DNA of 49,631 bases from an uncultured Akkermansia sp. GTDB lineage: Bacteria > Verrucomicrobiota > Verrucomicrobiia > Verrucomicrobiales > Akkermansiaceae. Of this stretch, positions 8,972-18,932 are shown one piece after another. Position numbers and translations under genes: made by a program. The notes below the pieces were generated by a model. The model saw only the letters and a list, made by a program, of their open reading frames with translations. It was not told the DNA's origin and searched no databases. Within the stretch, counting starts at the first letter, position 1; each line of letters opens with the position of its first letter. The DNA lies in the NCBI GenBank assembly GCA_947624205.1, contig CANQJI010000008.1:1-49631 (forward strand). Reading direction: 5' to 3'.

Positions 8972-9035
8972 AATCGTACATCCGACATCGTAATTCGTAC
9001 ATAGGCAAACGCATTTTCTAATGTATTTGCCTCTC
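8972..9035 (+). repeat. Partial MITE-like element (right end)
   Basis: cgtaattcgtacataggcaaacgcatt...aatgtatttgcc matches the right end of the complete elements at 22975-23199 and 29441-29763. The two arms (9004-9015 and 9020-9031) form an imperfect inverted repeat. The left end is missing; the element abuts the dead FtsK copy. Confidence 0.65.
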
Positions 9036-9082
9036 GTTTTCATCCACGCCTCAAAAAAAATTCTCTCTATTGAAAAAAAGGC

Positions 9083-9110
9083 TTGCCAAATGGAGAAACT
9101 GGTATAGAAT
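9083..9110 (+). promoter_or_regulatory. Probable promoter of the ribosomal operon
   Basis: TTGCCA (9083-9088), a 16-base gap and TAGAAT (9105-9110), about 150 bases before rpsL. It is the only good sigma-70-like pair between the repeat element and rpsL. Confidence 0.55.
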
Positions 9111-9143
9111 GTTGCTTCCTTCTACGCGCATTGGATTTGCGCT

Positions 9144-9193
9144 GTGAGCAGGAATTATCGGGTAGGCCGCCGGATAATCGGGCGTTATCTCAC
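9144..9193 (+). promoter_or_regulatory. Structured leader before rpsL
   Basis: Nested inverted repeats in the leader: GTGAG (9144-9148) with CTCAC (9189-9193), and inside it ATTATC (9154-9159) with GATAAT (9173-9178). Such a stem could serve feedback control by a ribosomal protein, but I recognise no known binding-site consensus. Confidence 0.35.
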
Positions 9194-9259
9194 CGCTGGG
9201 TGCGGGGGAGGTGACCGTGTGGCGGCGAAACCTGAAAACCAACTAACTAGCAGGATATC

Positions 9260-9658
9260 ATGCCGACCATCAATCAGCTCGTCCGCAAGGGACGCACAAT
9301 GCCGGAAGAGAAGTCGAAGTCTCGCGCTCTTCACAGTTGCCCCCAGAGACGTGGGGTATGCCTTCAGGTGATGACCCGTACGCCCAAGAAGCCAAACTCC
9401 GCACTTCGTAAAGTTGCGAAGGTGCGTCTCACCAATGGGGAGGAGGTTATCGCATACATTGGCGGTGAGGGACACAATCTGCAAGAGCACTCCATTGTGC
9501 TGGTGCGCGGCGGTCGTGTGAAGGACTTGCCCGGTGTTCGTTACCACATCGTTCGTGGCGCTCTGGACTGTCTCGGGGTTGATAAACGTCGCCGCGGTCG
9601 TTCGAAGTACGGTGCGAAACGTCCGAAAGAGGGAGCGGCTCCCGCTAAGAAGAAGTAA
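9260..9658 (+). CDS. rpsL: 30S ribosomal protein S12
   Basis: 132 aa, slightly longer than the 124 aa of E. coli. It lies at the decoding centre of the small subunit and affects translational accuracy. Seen: the N-terminus [11 protein letters not shown], the core [18 protein letters not shown] with the lysines that are changed in streptomycin-resistant mutants, and [15 protein letters not shown]; the tail is Lys-rich. An AGGA precedes the ATG (ctagcaggatatcatg). First gene of a 15-gene run; rpsG follows by 27 bp. Confidence 0.98.
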   Translation: MPTINQLVRKGRTMPEEKSKSRALHSCPQRRGVCLQVMTRTPKKPNSALRKVAKVRLTNGEEVIAYIGGEGHNLQEHSIVLVRGGRVKDLPGVRYHIVRGALDCLGVDKRRRGRSKYGAKRPKEGAAPAKKK

Positions 9659-9685
9659 TTTCCAAACTTTTACTACTATTCCATT

Positions 9686-10159
9686 ATGGCTCGTCGTAAA
9701 CGCGTTTATAAGAAGCAGGAACACCGCGATTCGCGGTATGATTCGGTGCTGGTGGGCAAGCTCATCGGTAAGGTGATGCTCGCCGGGAAGAAGTCCCTCG
9801 CGGAGCGGATTGTGTACAAGGCAATTGATCTGGCTAATGAGGGAACAGACACCGTGAGTCCTCTGGAGATTTTGACCCGTGCCGTTGAGAATGCCAAGCC
9901 GCGTGTGGAGGTGAAGAGCCGCCGCGTTGGTGGCGCGACGTACCAGGTGCCGCTTGAGGTGGCGCCGGATCGCTCAGAGGCTCTCGCCATGCGCTGGATC
10001 ATTGGTTTTGCACGCAACCGCAAGGGTGTACCCATGGCAAAGGCGCTGGCTAACGAGATCAAGGAAGCCGCAGCCAACCAGGGCGCGGCAGTACGCAAAC
10101 GCGACGACGTCCATAAGATGGCCCAGGCCAACCGTGCATTCGCTCATTTCCGCTGGTAA
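9686..10159 (+). CDS. rpsG: 30S ribosomal protein S7
   Basis: 157 aa, the usual length. It is a primary 16S rRNA binder that nucleates the 30S head and contacts the E-site tRNA. Seen: the start ARRKRVYKKQEHRDSRYDS, VESRRVGG-type beta-hairpin (VKSRRVGGATYQVP) and the C-terminal helix with HKMAQANRAFAHFRW. Between rpsL and fusA, the classical str order. Confidence 0.98.
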   Translation: MARRKRVYKKQEHRDSRYDSVLVGKLIGKVMLAGKKSLAERIVYKAIDLANEGTDTVSPLEILTRAVENAKPRVEVKSRRVGGATYQVPLEVAPDRSEALAMRWIIGFARNRKGVPMAKALANEIKEAAANQGAAVRKRDDVHKMAQANRAFAHFRW

Positions 10160-10226
10160 TTTTCTGAACTTATCAGCGATTTTCTTTTTTTGACATAACA
10201 CAAAACACTCAGATTGGAATTTAATT

Positions 10227-12410
10227 ATGGCAAGTGTAAGCAGTCCGGATCGTAAGGAGCCTTTGGAGCGCTACCGCAACTTTGGTATAGCCGCTCACAT
10301 CGATGGAGGCAAGACGACCCTTTCAGAGCGCATTCTCTTCTACACCGGTATGATCCACAAGATTGGCGAGGTGCACGATGGCGCCGCGACAACAGACTGG
10401 ATGGAGCAGGAGCAGGAGCGAGGCATTACCATCACTTCTGCCGCTGTGACGACCAACTGGAAGCAGCTTCCCGCCGAGGGCTGCTACAAGTTGTTCGAGA
10501 ATCAGAACTTCCAGCTCAACGTGATCGATACTCCCGGGCACGTGGACTTTACAGCGGAAGTGGAACGCAGTTTGCGCGTGCTGGACGGAGCAATCGTAGT
10601 ATTCTGCGGCGTTGCCGGTGTGCAGCCTCAGACCCAGACGGTGTGGCGTCAGGCGTCCAAGTACAATGTGCCGCGAATCTGCTTCGTGAACAAGATGGAT
10701 CGCACGGGCGCCAACTTCGCCAATGTGCTCAATGATATTCGCACGAAACTGGGAGCAAATGCCGCCCCGGTGCTCATGCCTATCGGTGCGGAAGATACTT
10801 TGCGCGGTCAGATTGATGTGGTGAACCAGAAGGCCATCATCTATGCAGATTCCGATCGCCTGGGTTCCACATACACCATCGAAGAGATCCCTGACGAACT
10901 GAAAGAGGCTGCTGAGGCGGCTCTGGAGGATCTCAAGGAGCGCGTGGCCAATGTGGATGATGAGCTCGGGGAGCTTTACCTCATGGAAGAGCCCATCGAC
11001 GCTCCCACACTGAAGGCCGCTATCCGCCGTGCGACCATCGCGAACAAGTTTGTGCCGGTGGCAGGTGGCTCTGCTTTCAAGAACAAGGGTGTTCAGGCTC
11101 TGTTGGATGCTGTGGTGGATTACCTTCCAAGTCCATTGGAGGCGAAGCTTGCCACGGTGACCTCGACCATTTCCTCCGGAGTGGATGAGAATGGGTATGA
11201 GATTTTCGAGAAGAAGGAGATCACTCCTTCTGATGACGACAAGCCCGTTGCTCTCGCTTTCAAGCTTTGGGCAGATAAGTTCGTGGGATCGCTGGTGTTC
11301 ATTCGTGTGTACACCGGCGTCATTCGCAAAGGAGATACCGTCTACAACCCGCGTACCCGCAAGCGCGAGCGCGTGGGGCGTCTCTTGCAGATCCAGGCGA
11401 ACGTACACACCGACGTGGATGAGGTGTTCTCCGGCGATATCGCCGCCATAGTGGGGCTGAAGAATGCGACCACCGGCGACACGTTGGCGAGCGATGACTT
11501 TGACTACACCCTCGAGCCGCCGACTTTCCCGGATACCGTGATATCCATGGCGGTGGAGCCGCTCACCAAGGCCGACCAGGAGAAGATGAGCAATGCCCTG
11601 CAGCGTCTTTCTGCCGAAGATCCTACCTTCCGCGTGAAGACCGATGAGGAAACCGGGCAGACCATCATTGCCGGCATGGGCGAGTTGCACCTCGATATCA
11701 TCGTGGATCGTCTCAAGCGTGAGTTCAAGGTAGAGGCGAACACCGGCAAGCCGCAGATCGCCTACCGTGAGACCATTACCAAGTCCGCCGATCATGTGCA
11801 GGGCAAACTCGTCAAGCAGAGTGGTGGTCGCGGTCAGTATGGTGATGTTATCATCGACATGCGTCCCGGCGAACGTGGTACCGGACTGAAGATCGCTAAC
11901 AAGATTGTTGGCGGCGCCATTCCGAAGGAGTACATGAACGCCGTGTACGCCGGTCTGAACGAGGCCATGAACTCCGGCATCGTGGCGGGGTATCCCGTGG
12001 AAGACGTGGAGGTGGATGTGGTGGATGGTTCTTACCACGAAGTGGACTCCAACGAGAATGCCTTCAAGATGGCGGCTATCTTCGCCATGAAGAACGCCTT
12101 TGCCAAGTGTGCGCCCGTTCTTCTGGAGCCCATCATGAGTGTAGAGGTTGTCTCTCCCGCCGAGAACCAGGGCGATATCATGGGCGACCTCAACCGCCGC
12201 CGCGCTCAGGTGAACGGCATGGAGCACAAGGGCAGCGAATGCGTGCTCACCGCCGCTGTTCCGCTGGCAGAGATGTTTGGTTACTCCACCGATATCCGCA
12301 CCCTTTCCAAGGGGTTGGCTTCGTACTCCATGGAGCCTTCGCACTTTGAGCAGGTCCCGCCCAACCTCGTGGCTCAGATCGTCAAGGCACGCGGAGGCAA
12401 TGCCAAATAA
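10227..12410 (+). CDS. fusA: Elongation factor G
   Basis: 727 aa GTPase that drives ribosomal translocation and, with RRF, recycling. Seen: the P-loop AHIDGGKTT (residues 23-31; most EF-Gs have AHIDAGKTT, the change is at a free position), switch [23 protein letters not shown], and domains II-V through to the C-terminal PPNLVAQIV. It is complete, and longer than the roughly 700 aa norm mainly through an insertion in the G-domain/domain II junction. No tuf gene follows it: rpsJ comes next, 55 bp on. Confidence 0.98.
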   Translation: MASVSSPDRKEPLERYRNFGIAAHIDGGKTTLSERILFYTGMIHKIGEVHDGAATTDWMEQEQERGITITSAAVTTNWKQLPAEGCYKLFENQNFQLNVIDTPGHVDFTAEVERSLRVLDGAIVVFCGVAGVQPQTQTVWRQASKYNVPRICFVNKMDRTGANFANVLNDIRTKLGANAAPVLMPIGAEDTLRGQIDVVNQKAIIYADSDRLGSTYTIEEIPDELKEAAEAALEDLKERVANVDDELGELYLMEEPIDAPTLKAAIRRATIANKFVPVAGGSAFKNKGVQALLDAVVDYLPSPLEAKLATVTSTISSGVDENGYEIFEKKEITPSDDDKPVALAFKLWADKFVGSLVFIRVYTGVIRKGDTVYNPRTRKRERVGRLLQIQANVHTDVDEVFSGDIAAIVGLKNATTGDTLASDDFDYTLEPPTFPDTVISMAVEPLTKADQEKMSNALQRLSAEDPTFRVKTDEETGQTIIAGMGELHLDIIVDRLKREFKVEANTGKPQIAYRETITKSADHVQGKLVKQSGGRGQYGDVIIDMRPGERGTGLKIANKIVGGAIPKEYMNAVYAGLNEAMNSGIVAGYPVEDVEVDVVDGSYHEVDSNENAFKMAAIFAMKNAFAKCAPVLLEPIMSVEVVSPAENQGDIMGDLNRRRAQVNGMEHKGSECVLTAAVPLAEMFGYSTDIRTLSKGLASYSMEPSHFEQVPPNLVAQIVKARGGNAK

Positions 12411-12465
12411 ACTTCCTAATCCGAATTATCAACAGTAATTAACCCTAAACATAAACCGCACGTTC

Positions 12466-12774
12466 ATGCAAAGTCCAAAAATCCGCATTCGACTTCGTGC
12501 TTTTGACAGCCGCGCCATCGATCGATCCGCTACTGAGATCGTTGAGACGGCGAAGCGCACGGGGGCAAAAGTAGCCGGGCCGATTCCTTTGCCGACTCGT
12601 ATCGAGAAGTTCTCTGTGAACCGCTCGGTTCGTGTCAATAAGAAATCAGCAGATCAGTTTGAGATCCGCACGCACAAGAGGTTGCTCGACATTGTCGACC
12701 CCACCTCCCGCACGGTCGAGGAGCTCAAGAAACTTAACCTTCCCGCCGGCGTGGATATCACGATCAAGATCTGA
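12466..12774 (+). CDS. rpsJ: 30S ribosomal protein S10
   Basis: 102 aa. Part of the 30S head and, in E. coli, of the NusB-NusE antitermination complex. Seen: [15 protein letters not shown], the loop with [10 protein letters not shown] and [11 protein letters not shown]. It opens the S10 part of the operon and sits directly behind fusA, so str and S10 sections are fused here. Confidence 0.97.
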   Translation: MQSPKIRIRLRAFDSRAIDRSATEIVETAKRTGAKVAGPIPLPTRIEKFSVNRSVRVNKKSADQFEIRTHKRLLDIVDPTSRTVEELKKLNLPAGVDITIKI

Positions 12775-12812
12775 GTCTCCGGCCGTTTCAAACATTAACC
12801 TGATTGATTGAC

Positions 12813-13457
12813 ATGTCTATTGGTCTTATCGGAAAAAAGGTGGGCATGACCCGCGTTTTCAACAAGGAAACCGGCGCCATGATCCCGGTCACAGTGATTG
12901 ATGTGGCTGATAACACTTTCGCCCAGGTGAAAACTGAGGAGAAGGAGGGCTACAACGCCGTGCAGGTTGCCTTCGGTTCCAAGAAGGAGAATCGTCCTTC
13001 ACGTCCCGTCGTCGGTCACTACAAAAAGCTCGGTATTCAGCCTGCGGAGAAGCTCATGGAGTTCCGTGTTACTGCCGAAGAGTTGCCCCAGGAAGGCGCC
13101 AGCCATCCGGGTTGCGATCTCTTTGCGGAGGGTGCGTGGGTGGATGTCATTGGCACCAGCAAAGGCAAGGGCTTTCAGGGCGTCATGCGGCGGCATAATT
13201 TCCACGGCTCGCCTATGACCCACGGTTCCATGATGCATCGTCGTACCGGCGGTGTGGGCGCCTGCGCAACTCCCTCCCGCGTTTGGAAAGGGCAGAAAAT
13301 GCCCGGGCGCATGGGCAATGCGCGCAGAACCGTGCAGAACCTGCGCGTGGTTCAGGTCCGCAAGGATGACAACGTGATTCTCGTGTCGGGACCCGTTCCG
13401 GGTGCGCGCGGCAGTTACGTGGTGATTCGTCCCGCCAAAAAGAAGACCGCTAAATAA
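12813..13457 (+). CDS. rplC: 50S ribosomal protein L3
   Basis: 214 aa from the ATG at 12813 (MSIGLIGKKVGMTRVF); a TTG three codons upstream is less likely. It binds 23S rRNA near its 3' end and reaches towards the peptidyl-transferase centre. Seen: the signature stretch KGKGFQGVMRRHNF and the loop HGSMMHRRTGGVG with its Gly- and Arg-rich tip. The length is normal. Confidence 0.97.
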   Translation: MSIGLIGKKVGMTRVFNKETGAMIPVTVIDVADNTFAQVKTEEKEGYNAVQVAFGSKKENRPSRPVVGHYKKLGIQPAEKLMEFRVTAEELPQEGASHPGCDLFAEGAWVDVIGTSKGKGFQGVMRRHNFHGSPMTHGSMMHRRTGGVGACATPSRVWKGQKMPGRMGNARRTVQNLRVVQVRKDDNVILVSGPVPGARGSYVVIRPAKKKTAK

Positions 13458-13484
13458 AAACGTCGAACCTAGGAAAACCTATCT

Positions 13485-14096
13485 ATGTCCGCAAAAGAAT
13501 TAACACTTGAAGCTGCGCACGAGGCAAATATCGTGACGGTCGGTCCTGAAAAGGGCTCTCAGGCCGTGCATGATGTCATCGTGGCATATCAGGCCAACCG
13601 CCGACAAGGCAGCGCTTGCACCAAGACGCGTGCCGAGGTGGCCGGTAACAATCGCAAAATATACCGTCAGAAGGGTACCGGTAATGCTCGTCATGGCGAT
13701 AAGCAGAGCCCCATCTTTGTGGGTGGTGGCGTCGTGTTCGGTCCGAAGCCTCGCGATTATTCGATGAAGGTGAATCGCAACGTACGCCGTCTCGCCTTGC
13801 GTCGCGTGCTCGGGGATGCCGTGAGTGGCGGGAAGGTGCTTACGGTTCCTTCTTTCTCTGTTGAGGATGGCAAAACGAAGAGCTTTGTAGCTGCTGTGCA
13901 GTCCATGGTGGAGAATCCTCGCAAGGTATTGATTATTGCAGATGAGTTTGATAAGCTCACGAAGCGAGCCGGGCGCAATGTGGCCGATGTGCTGTTGATG
14001 AGCGCTGCCGAGGTAAACGTCGAGCACCTCATGAACGCCAACAAGGTCGTGATCGTTGAATCCGCACTGGAAACTATAGCCAACCGCACGAAATAA
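13485..14096 (+). CDS. rplD: 50S ribosomal protein L4
   Basis: 203 aa. Lines the exit tunnel with its extended loop and is the autoregulator of the S10 operon in E. coli. Seen: the loop region RQGSACTKTRAEVAGNNRK then YRQKGTGNARHGDK, VFGPKPRDYS, and the C-terminal domain with VLIIADEF. Two bases separate its stop from the start of rplW. Confidence 0.97.
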   Translation: MSAKELTLEAAHEANIVTVGPEKGSQAVHDVIVAYQANRRQGSACTKTRAEVAGNNRKIYRQKGTGNARHGDKQSPIFVGGGVVFGPKPRDYSMKVNRNVRRLALRRVLGDAVSGGKVLTVPSFSVEDGKTKSFVAAVQSMVENPRKVLIIADEFDKLTKRAGRNVADVLLMSAAEVNVEHLMNANKVVIVESALETIANRTK

Positions 14097-14098
14097 CC

Positions 14099-14383
14099 AT
14101 GAAAGATATCCATGATGTAATCAAACGTCCGCGAGTCTCAGAGAAGGCGACTCTTCTGCATGAGAAGACCGGGGAAGTGGTGCTGGAGGTGGCGGTGAAG
14201 GCCACGAAGATTGAGATTCGCCAGGCAGTGGAAAAGCTGCTTGGAAAGAAGGTTGCGGCCGTGCGCACTGCCAATTACGATGGCAAGTTGCGCCGCAAGC
14301 GTACGAAGAACCAGGGTGTGACTCCCGCCTGGAAGAAGGCTTATGTGAAGCTGGCTCCCGGCGAGTCTCTCGAGTTGGTGTAA
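14099..14383 (+). CDS. rplW: 50S ribosomal protein L23
   Basis: 94 aa. Sits at the tunnel exit and docks trigger factor and SRP. Seen: IKRPRVSEKATLLHEK, VLEVAVKATKIEIRQAVEKL and a basic hairpin with KLRRKRTKNQG. Normal length. Confidence 0.96.
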   Translation: MKDIHDVIKRPRVSEKATLLHEKTGEVVLEVAVKATKIEIRQAVEKLLGKKVAAVRTANYDGKLRRKRTKNQGVTPAWKKAYVKLAPGESLELV

Positions 14384-14425
14384 ACTCACGAGCCCGGACA
14401 ACACGAACCAATAGAACCTACTATT

Positions 14426-15259
14426 ATGTCTCTGAAGTCTTTTAAGCCGACGACTCCCTCCAATCGCTACAAGGTGCTTCCCTCTTTCAAGGAAATCACC
14501 AGAAGCAAGCCTGAGAAGTCTCTCCTCGAGCCCCTTCGCAAGAGCGGTGGGCGCAATAACAACGGTCGTATTACCACCCGTCACATCGGTGGTGGTCATA
14601 AGCGTCACTACCGTCTGGTGGATTTTCATCGCACACGCCACGAAGCCGCCACAGTGCTTGCCGTGGAGTATGATCCGAACCGCACCTGCCGCATCGCCCT
14701 CGTCCAGTACAAGGATGGCGCGAAGAGCTATATCCTTGCTCCCGTGGGGTTGAATGTGGGCATGACGGTGCAGAGCGGCGAGAACGTGGCCCCGAAAGTG
14801 GGCAACGCGATGCCGCTGCGCAATGTGCCTCTGGGTACGGCGATCCACAATATTGAGATTCGTCCCGGTTCCGGCGGCAAGGTGGCTCGCTCTGCCGGTC
14901 AGCAGGCAGTCCTCTCCAACCGCGATGGCGAGTATGCTCTCGTCAAGATGCCTTCCGGAGAGGTGCGCCGTTTCCGCGTAGAGTGTTACTGCACCATCGG
15001 TCAGGTGGGCAATACGCAGCACATGAACGAGTCCTCCGGCAAGGCCGGTCGTACCCGCTGGATGGGGATTCGTCCAACCGTTCGCGGTATGTGCATGAAC
15101 CCGGTGGATCACCCGAACGGTGGTGGTGAAGGTAAGTCCAAGTCCGGTGGTGGTCGCCAGCACCTCAAATCGCCATGGGGGCACGTGAAGGGGCAGAAGA
15201 CGCGACGCATCCGCAAGCCGAGCGACACTTTCATCGTGCAGCGCCGCAAGTCCAAGTAA
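14426..15259 (+). CDS. rplB: 50S ribosomal protein L2
   Basis: 277 aa. Needed for subunit joining and peptidyl-transferase structure. Seen: [35 protein letters not shown], the [14 protein letters not shown] block with ARSAGQQA, and the conserved C-terminal [15 protein letters not shown] containing the key histidine. Confidence 0.98.
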   Translation: MSLKSFKPTTPSNRYKVLPSFKEITRSKPEKSLLEPLRKSGGRNNNGRITTRHIGGGHKRHYRLVDFHRTRHEAATVLAVEYDPNRTCRIALVQYKDGAKSYILAPVGLNVGMTVQSGENVAPKVGNAMPLRNVPLGTAIHNIEIRPGSGGKVARSAGQQAVLSNRDGEYALVKMPSGEVRRFRVECYCTIGQVGNTQHMNESSGKAGRTRWMGIRPTVRGMCMNPVDHPNGGGEGKSKSGGGRQHLKSPWGHVKGQKTRRIRKPSDTFIVQRRKSK

Positions 15260-15287
15260 GTTTAACCTATAACAGCATTATCACACA

Positions 15288-15557
15288 ATGGGTCGTTCCC
15301 TTAAAAAAGGTCCGTTTGTCAGCCAATCCCTGTTGGACAAAGTTGACGCACAGCTGCAGAGTGGAGATCGCAAGCCGATCAAGACATGGAGTCGTGCTTC
15401 GATGGTCATTCCGGATTTTGTGGGTCTCACTTTCCTCGTGCATGCCGGCAAGTCGTTTGCCACGGTCTATGTCACGGAGAACATGGTGGGTCACAAGCTG
15501 GGTGAATTTGCTCCCACGCGAATCTTCAAGGCTCACGGCGGTATCGGCAAGAAATAA
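15288..15557 (+). CDS. rpsS: 30S ribosomal protein S19
   Basis: 89 aa. Binds the 30S head next to S13. Seen: [37 protein letters not shown] and the end [17 protein letters not shown]. In most bacteria rplV follows at once; here a separate 235-codon gene comes between. Confidence 0.97.
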   Translation: MGRSLKKGPFVSQSLLDKVDAQLQSGDRKPIKTWSRASMVIPDFVGLTFLVHAGKSFATVYVTENMVGHKLGEFAPTRIFKAHGGIGKK

Positions 15558-15607
15558 TCCCTGAATTCAGGCTCGGTTCTCTGATCCGAAACAATATAAT
15601 CCTTTCC

Positions 15608-16315
15608 ATGGTCACTATCCTCCAACACGCACGCGGTATTCTGCTGCTCCTCGCGGGAGCGGCGGCGTCCGTTGGCGCAGCGGAGGCCGATCGCGGAACA
15701 CAACACACGGTCTCCCAGCTCGAAAAACAGCTGGTTACTCTGCGTGAAAGTTATGCTCTCGCTCGGGCGGATGCCGACCGTGCCCGGACGCAGTTGCGGG
15801 AAATCCGCGCGCGTCTGGAGGCGTTGGGCGGCGTCTCTCTGAGCGATAGTCAGGAGCGTTTGATCGACACCGCTGCTCAGCTCGAGGCCACCCGCCAGGA
15901 GAATGAGCAGATGCGTCGTGCTGCGCTCCACCTCACGGCCGCCGTCAATGCTTATCTCAACGCGCCTCAGCAGGATGACGCTTCCACTCGTCGGGAGTTG
16001 GAGGCTGCCCTGCGCGATCAGGAGCTTGCAATGGGTATGCGCATGGCGCCGCAGGACTTTCTCTCCGGTACTCCGGATGATGCGCAGGTGCTCAGCATTG
16101 ATTCCGAGTCCGGTCTCATCGTGATCAACGCCGGCAGAGATGCCAAGGTGCGAGTGGGTATGCCCATGCAGATCACACGAGGTGACCAGATCATCGCGAA
16201 CGCCATCGTGACAGATGTGCGCAAGAAGGTCGCGGGACTCCTCGTGCAGCAGCATCTTAACCGGCGGCTCTCGATCTCCGTGGGCGATCAGGTGTCTGTC
16301 ATAACCAATAATTAA
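15608..16315 (+). CDS. Predicted exported coiled-coil protein inside the S10 operon
   Basis: 235 aa, family not recognised. Residues 1-25 look like a signal peptide (GILLLLAGAAASVGA, cleavage near AAEA). About residues 35-105 form a charged heptad-like coiled coil (LEKQLVTLRESYALA, ATRQENEQMRRAA). The last 90 residues look like a small beta domain (VLSIDSESGLIVINAGRD, then VRVGMPMQITRG), of the kind found in periplasmic or envelope proteins. It lies 50 bp behind rpsS and 12 bp before rplV on the same strand, so it must be made from the ribosomal transcript or an internal promoter. Its function is unknown; the position suggests expression proportional to growth. Confidence 0.85.
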   Translation: MVTILQHARGILLLLAGAAASVGAAEADRGTQHTVSQLEKQLVTLRESYALARADADRARTQLREIRARLEALGGVSLSDSQERLIDTAAQLEATRQENEQMRRAALHLTAAVNAYLNAPQQDDASTRRELEAALRDQELAMGMRMAPQDFLSGTPDDAQVLSIDSESGLIVINAGRDAKVRVGMPMQITRGDQIIANAIVTDVRKKVAGLLVQQHLNRRLSISVGDQVSVITNN

Positions 16316-16327
16316 TCCACATCCAAA

Positions 16328-16666
16328 ATGGAAGTCAAAGCAATATGCAAGAATGCCCGCATTTCTGCCAAGAAGATGCGGGATGTAGCCTCTGCCGTGC
16401 AGGGAATGCCGGTAGCTAGGGCGATCGACGTGCTGAGCTACTCGCCCAAGAAAGGGGCTTATCTGATCAATAAGACGATCAAATCAGCAGTAGCGAATGC
16501 GGAAAACAACAACGGTCTGGCGGCCGATGATCTCCTCCTGAAGAGTGTTCGGGTCGATGAGGGCGTCACCTACCGGCGTACGATGCAGCGCGCGCGAGGG
16601 TCTGCCAATATCATTCGCAAGCGCACGGCGCACATCACGGTTGTTCTTTCTGAGAAAGAGGACTAA
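16328..16666 (+). CDS. rplV: 50S ribosomal protein L22
   Basis: 112 aa. Its long hairpin lines the exit tunnel opposite L4. Seen: NARISAKKMRDVASAVQG, the helix with VLSYSPKKGAYLINKTIK and the hairpin YRRTMQRARGSANIIRKRT. Normal length. Confidence 0.97.
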   Translation: MEVKAICKNARISAKKMRDVASAVQGMPVARAIDVLSYSPKKGAYLINKTIKSAVANAENNNGLAADDLLLKSVRVDEGVTYRRTMQRARGSANIIRKRTAHITVVLSEKED

Positions 16667-16684
16667 ATCAACATTTATCATCTT

Positions 16685-17434
16685 ATGGGACAAAAAGTAA
16701 ATCCGATTGGGTTCCGTCTGGCCGTCACGAAGGACTGGCGCTCCAAGTGGTATGCTGTCGGCAAGGACTATGCCGATAAGCTTCACCAGGACATCAAGAT
16801 CCGCAAGTTTATCAAGGACTACACTACTCGCCTCAACAGCGAACTCAACAAGGGAAGCTCTCCCGCTATTTCCCGCATCGTCGTCGAGCGTGCCTGGAAT
16901 AGCGTCCGCATCACAATCTCCACCGCTCGCCCGGGTCTCGTTATCGGTCCCAAGGGTAAGTATATCGAGGAGATGACCACTGAGCTTTCGAAACTCTGCC
17001 GTGGCGCTCAGGTGAAGCTCGATATCATGGAGATTCGCCAGCCGGAACTGGATGCCCAGCTTGTTGCAGAGAATATCGCACTCCAACTGGAGCGCCGCGT
17101 TTCTTTCCGTCGTGCCATGAAGCGCGCCGTGCAGGTCGCCATGGATTTCGGGGCGGATGGCATCCGCGTGCGTTGTGCCGGTCGTCTGGGTGGTGCGGAT
17201 ATTGCTCGTGCAGAGCAGTACCGTGAGGGCAAGGTGCCCCTGCAGACCCTGCGTGCACCCATCGACTACGGTTTCGCCGAGGCTCGCACGCTTTACGGTC
17301 TCATCGGTGTGAAGTGCTGGATCAACAAGCGCCCGGATGTCGGCGGCAATGTTGCTCCCGGTCGTAACGGCGGTTCGAGACCTCCGCGTCCGCGTCGCGA
17401 TCGTTCAGAGAACAATAATCGACGTGATGCCTGA
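16685..17434 (+). CDS. rpsC: 30S ribosomal protein S3
   Basis: 249 aa. At the mRNA entry site; with S4 and S5 it acts in mRNA unwinding. Seen: [19 protein letters not shown], the KH-domain motif [12 protein letters not shown], and the C-terminal domain with [14 protein letters not shown] and [17 protein letters not shown] basic Arg-, Asn- and Gly-rich tail of about 30 residues extends the C-terminus. Confidence 0.98.
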   Translation: MGQKVNPIGFRLAVTKDWRSKWYAVGKDYADKLHQDIKIRKFIKDYTTRLNSELNKGSSPAISRIVVERAWNSVRITISTARPGLVIGPKGKYIEEMTTELSKLCRGAQVKLDIMEIRQPELDAQLVAENIALQLERRVSFRRAMKRAVQVAMDFGADGIRVRCAGRLGGADIARAEQYREGKVPLQTLRAPIDYGFAEARTLYGLIGVKCWINKRPDVGGNVAPGRNGGSRPPRPRRDRSENNNRRDA

Positions 17435-17485
17435 GTGCATTCACCTCTCAATCTGACAACTTTAACGATAGAAAGAGATTAGACT

Positions 17486-17920
17486 ATGCCTTTAATGCCA
17501 AAACGAGTCAAGGGCAATCTGCGCAAGATGCACCGCGGCAATCGCGGCGGTAATGCAACGAGCGGAGATTATGTGGCTTTCGGTGATTATGGTCTTCAGG
17601 TGCTCACGCGCGGCTGGGTGACCAATAACCAAATCGAGGCTTGCCGTGTGGCTATCAACCGTTACTTGCGTCGTCGTGGGCGTGTTTACATCCGCATTTT
17701 CCCGCAGAAATCCTTTACCAAGCGTCCGCCGGACACCCGTATGGGTAAGGGTAAAGGCGCAGTGGAAGGCTGGGTGGCCGTTTGCCGCCCGGGCAATGTG
17801 ATGTTTGAAGTCGGGGGTGTGACTGAGTCCGCCGCTCGCGAGGCTCTCCGCCTGGCTTCCAACAAGCTGGGAATTCGCACGCGCTTCGTGTATCGCCAGG
17901 GCGTGGAATCACAGTCCTGA
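17486..17920 (+). CDS. rplP: 50S ribosomal protein L16
   Basis: 144 aa. Positions A-site tRNA on the large subunit. Seen: [38 protein letters not shown], and the loop [18 protein letters not shown], whose conserved Arg region is intact. Confidence 0.97.
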   Translation: MPLMPKRVKGNLRKMHRGNRGGNATSGDYVAFGDYGLQVLTRGWVTNNQIEACRVAINRYLRRRGRVYIRIFPQKSFTKRPPDTRMGKGKGAVEGWVAVCRPGNVMFEVGGVTESAAREALRLASNKLGIRTRFVYRQGVESQS

Positions 17921-17956
17921 TGTCGTCAACCCTTAACCATTTCATATCTCAGACTT

Positions 17957-18172
17957 ATGCCTGTAAAGAAAGCCAAAGACCTACGTGGGATGAACCCCAA
18001 GGAGCTTGCAGCCCACATCCGGGAACTCCGCAAGGAGCTCTTCGACCTGCGTCTCAAGAATGGTACCGGCTCGTTGGTGAACAACCAACAGCTGCGTCTC
18101 GTGCGTAAGGAAATCGCCCGAGCTATGACGGTGCAGGGCGAGGGAGCCTCTGTCCCTGCTCAGCAGGATTAA
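17957..18172 (+). CDS. rpmC: 50S ribosomal protein L29
   Basis: 71 aa. Two-helix protein at the tunnel exit. Seen: LRGMNPKELAAHIRELRKEL, FDLRLKNGTGSLVNNQQ and RKEIARAMTV. An in-frame-looking ATG-free upstream frame was ignored; MPVKKAKDLRGM is the natural start. Confidence 0.95.
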   Translation: MPVKKAKDLRGMNPKELAAHIRELRKELFDLRLKNGTGSLVNNQQLRLVRKEIARAMTVQGEGASVPAQQD

Positions 18173-18196
18173 TCACCCCGAACCAAATGTTGTTTT

Positions 18197-18472
18197 ATGA
18201 GCGAAGATTCTACTACCGCATCGAAACCCAGGGGATTGCGCAAAACACGTGTGGGCGTTGTTGTATCGACCAAGATGACCAAGACCATCGTGGTGGAGTA
18301 CGTAGCGCGTGTGCCGCATCCCATCTTCAAGAAAATCGTGAAGCGCAGCAAGAAGTACTACGCGCACGATGAGCAGGAGAGCGCCAAGGAGGGCGATACC
18401 GTCCGCATTCGTGAGACGCGTCCTCTCTCTGCCTTGAAGCGTTGGGAACTCGTTGAGATTATCAAACACTAA
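18197..18472 (+). CDS. rpsQ: 30S ribosomal protein S17
   Basis: 91 aa. 16S rRNA-binding OB fold. Seen: [28 protein letters not shown] and the end [18 protein letters not shown]. The first 14 residues ([14 protein letters not shown]) form a polar extension compared with shorter family members. Confidence 0.96.
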   Translation: MSEDSTTASKPRGLRKTRVGVVVSTKMTKTIVVEYVARVPHPIFKKIVKRSKKYYAHDEQESAKEGDTVRIRETRPLSALKRWELVEIIKH

Positions 18473-18493
18473 CCGCAGAAAGGAATTTGCTAT

Positions 18494-18859
18494 ATGCTTC
18501 AGATGGAATCTATCCTGCAGGTGGCAGACAACACCGGCGCGCGCACGGCGAAAATGATCGGCGTCATCGGTAAGGCCACGGATCAGGCGCATGTGGGGGA
18601 CATTATTACCTGCCACATTCGCGAGTCTATACCCACAGCTGCTGTGAAAAAGGGCAGTGTGGTGAAGGCTGTGGTGGTGCGTACATCTGCGCCCATTCGC
18701 CGCGATGATGGCTCCGTGTTGCGTTTTGATTCGAACGCCGTGGTGTGCATCGACAAGGATAATAATCCGCGTGGTACGCGTATTTTCGGACCTGTTGCTC
18801 GTGAGCTTCGCGAGAAGGGCTTCATGAAAATCGTTTCCCTTGCTCCGGAGGTACTTTAA
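18494..18859 (+). CDS. rplN: 50S ribosomal protein L14
   Basis: 121 aa. At the subunit interface and a docking site for the silencing factor RsfS. Seen: [38 protein letters not shown] and [19 protein letters not shown] clear AAAGGAA lies before the ATG. It is the last ribosomal gene of the run; rplX, rplE and the rest of the usual spc genes are not downstream. Confidence 0.97.
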   Translation: MLQMESILQVADNTGARTAKMIGVIGKATDQAHVGDIITCHIRESIPTAAVKKGSVVKAVVVRTSAPIRRDDGSVLRFDSNAVVCIDKDNNPRGTRIFGPVARELREKGFMKIVSLAPEVL

Positions 18860-18897
18860 GTTCCTCCTCACTTCCTCCCGTCGATGGGGGATTTCGA

Positions 18898-18932
18898 CAG
18901 GCGGCGCGCTCGTTCAGCGGGTGCGCCGCCTG
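18898..18932. terminator. Hairpin between convergent rplN and deoR-like gene
   Basis: Perfect 10-bp stem CAGGCGGCGC (18898-18907) and GCGCCGCCTG (18923-18932) around a 15-base loop. It lies 38 bases behind the rplN stop and overlaps the last codons and stop of the convergent DeoR-like gene. No long T run follows on either strand, so it is a likely but not textbook terminator for both operons. Confidence 0.6.

Noticed and set aside
10293..10319. AHIDGGKTT as a defective EF-G P-loop
   Set aside because: The change from AHIDAGKTT is at an unconstrained position; the Gly-Lys-Thr needed for GTP binding is intact.
10323..12344. Long minus-strand frame (673 codons) opposite fusA
   Set aside because: It is the complement of a highly conserved gene in GC-rich codons; the translation has no recognisable domain.
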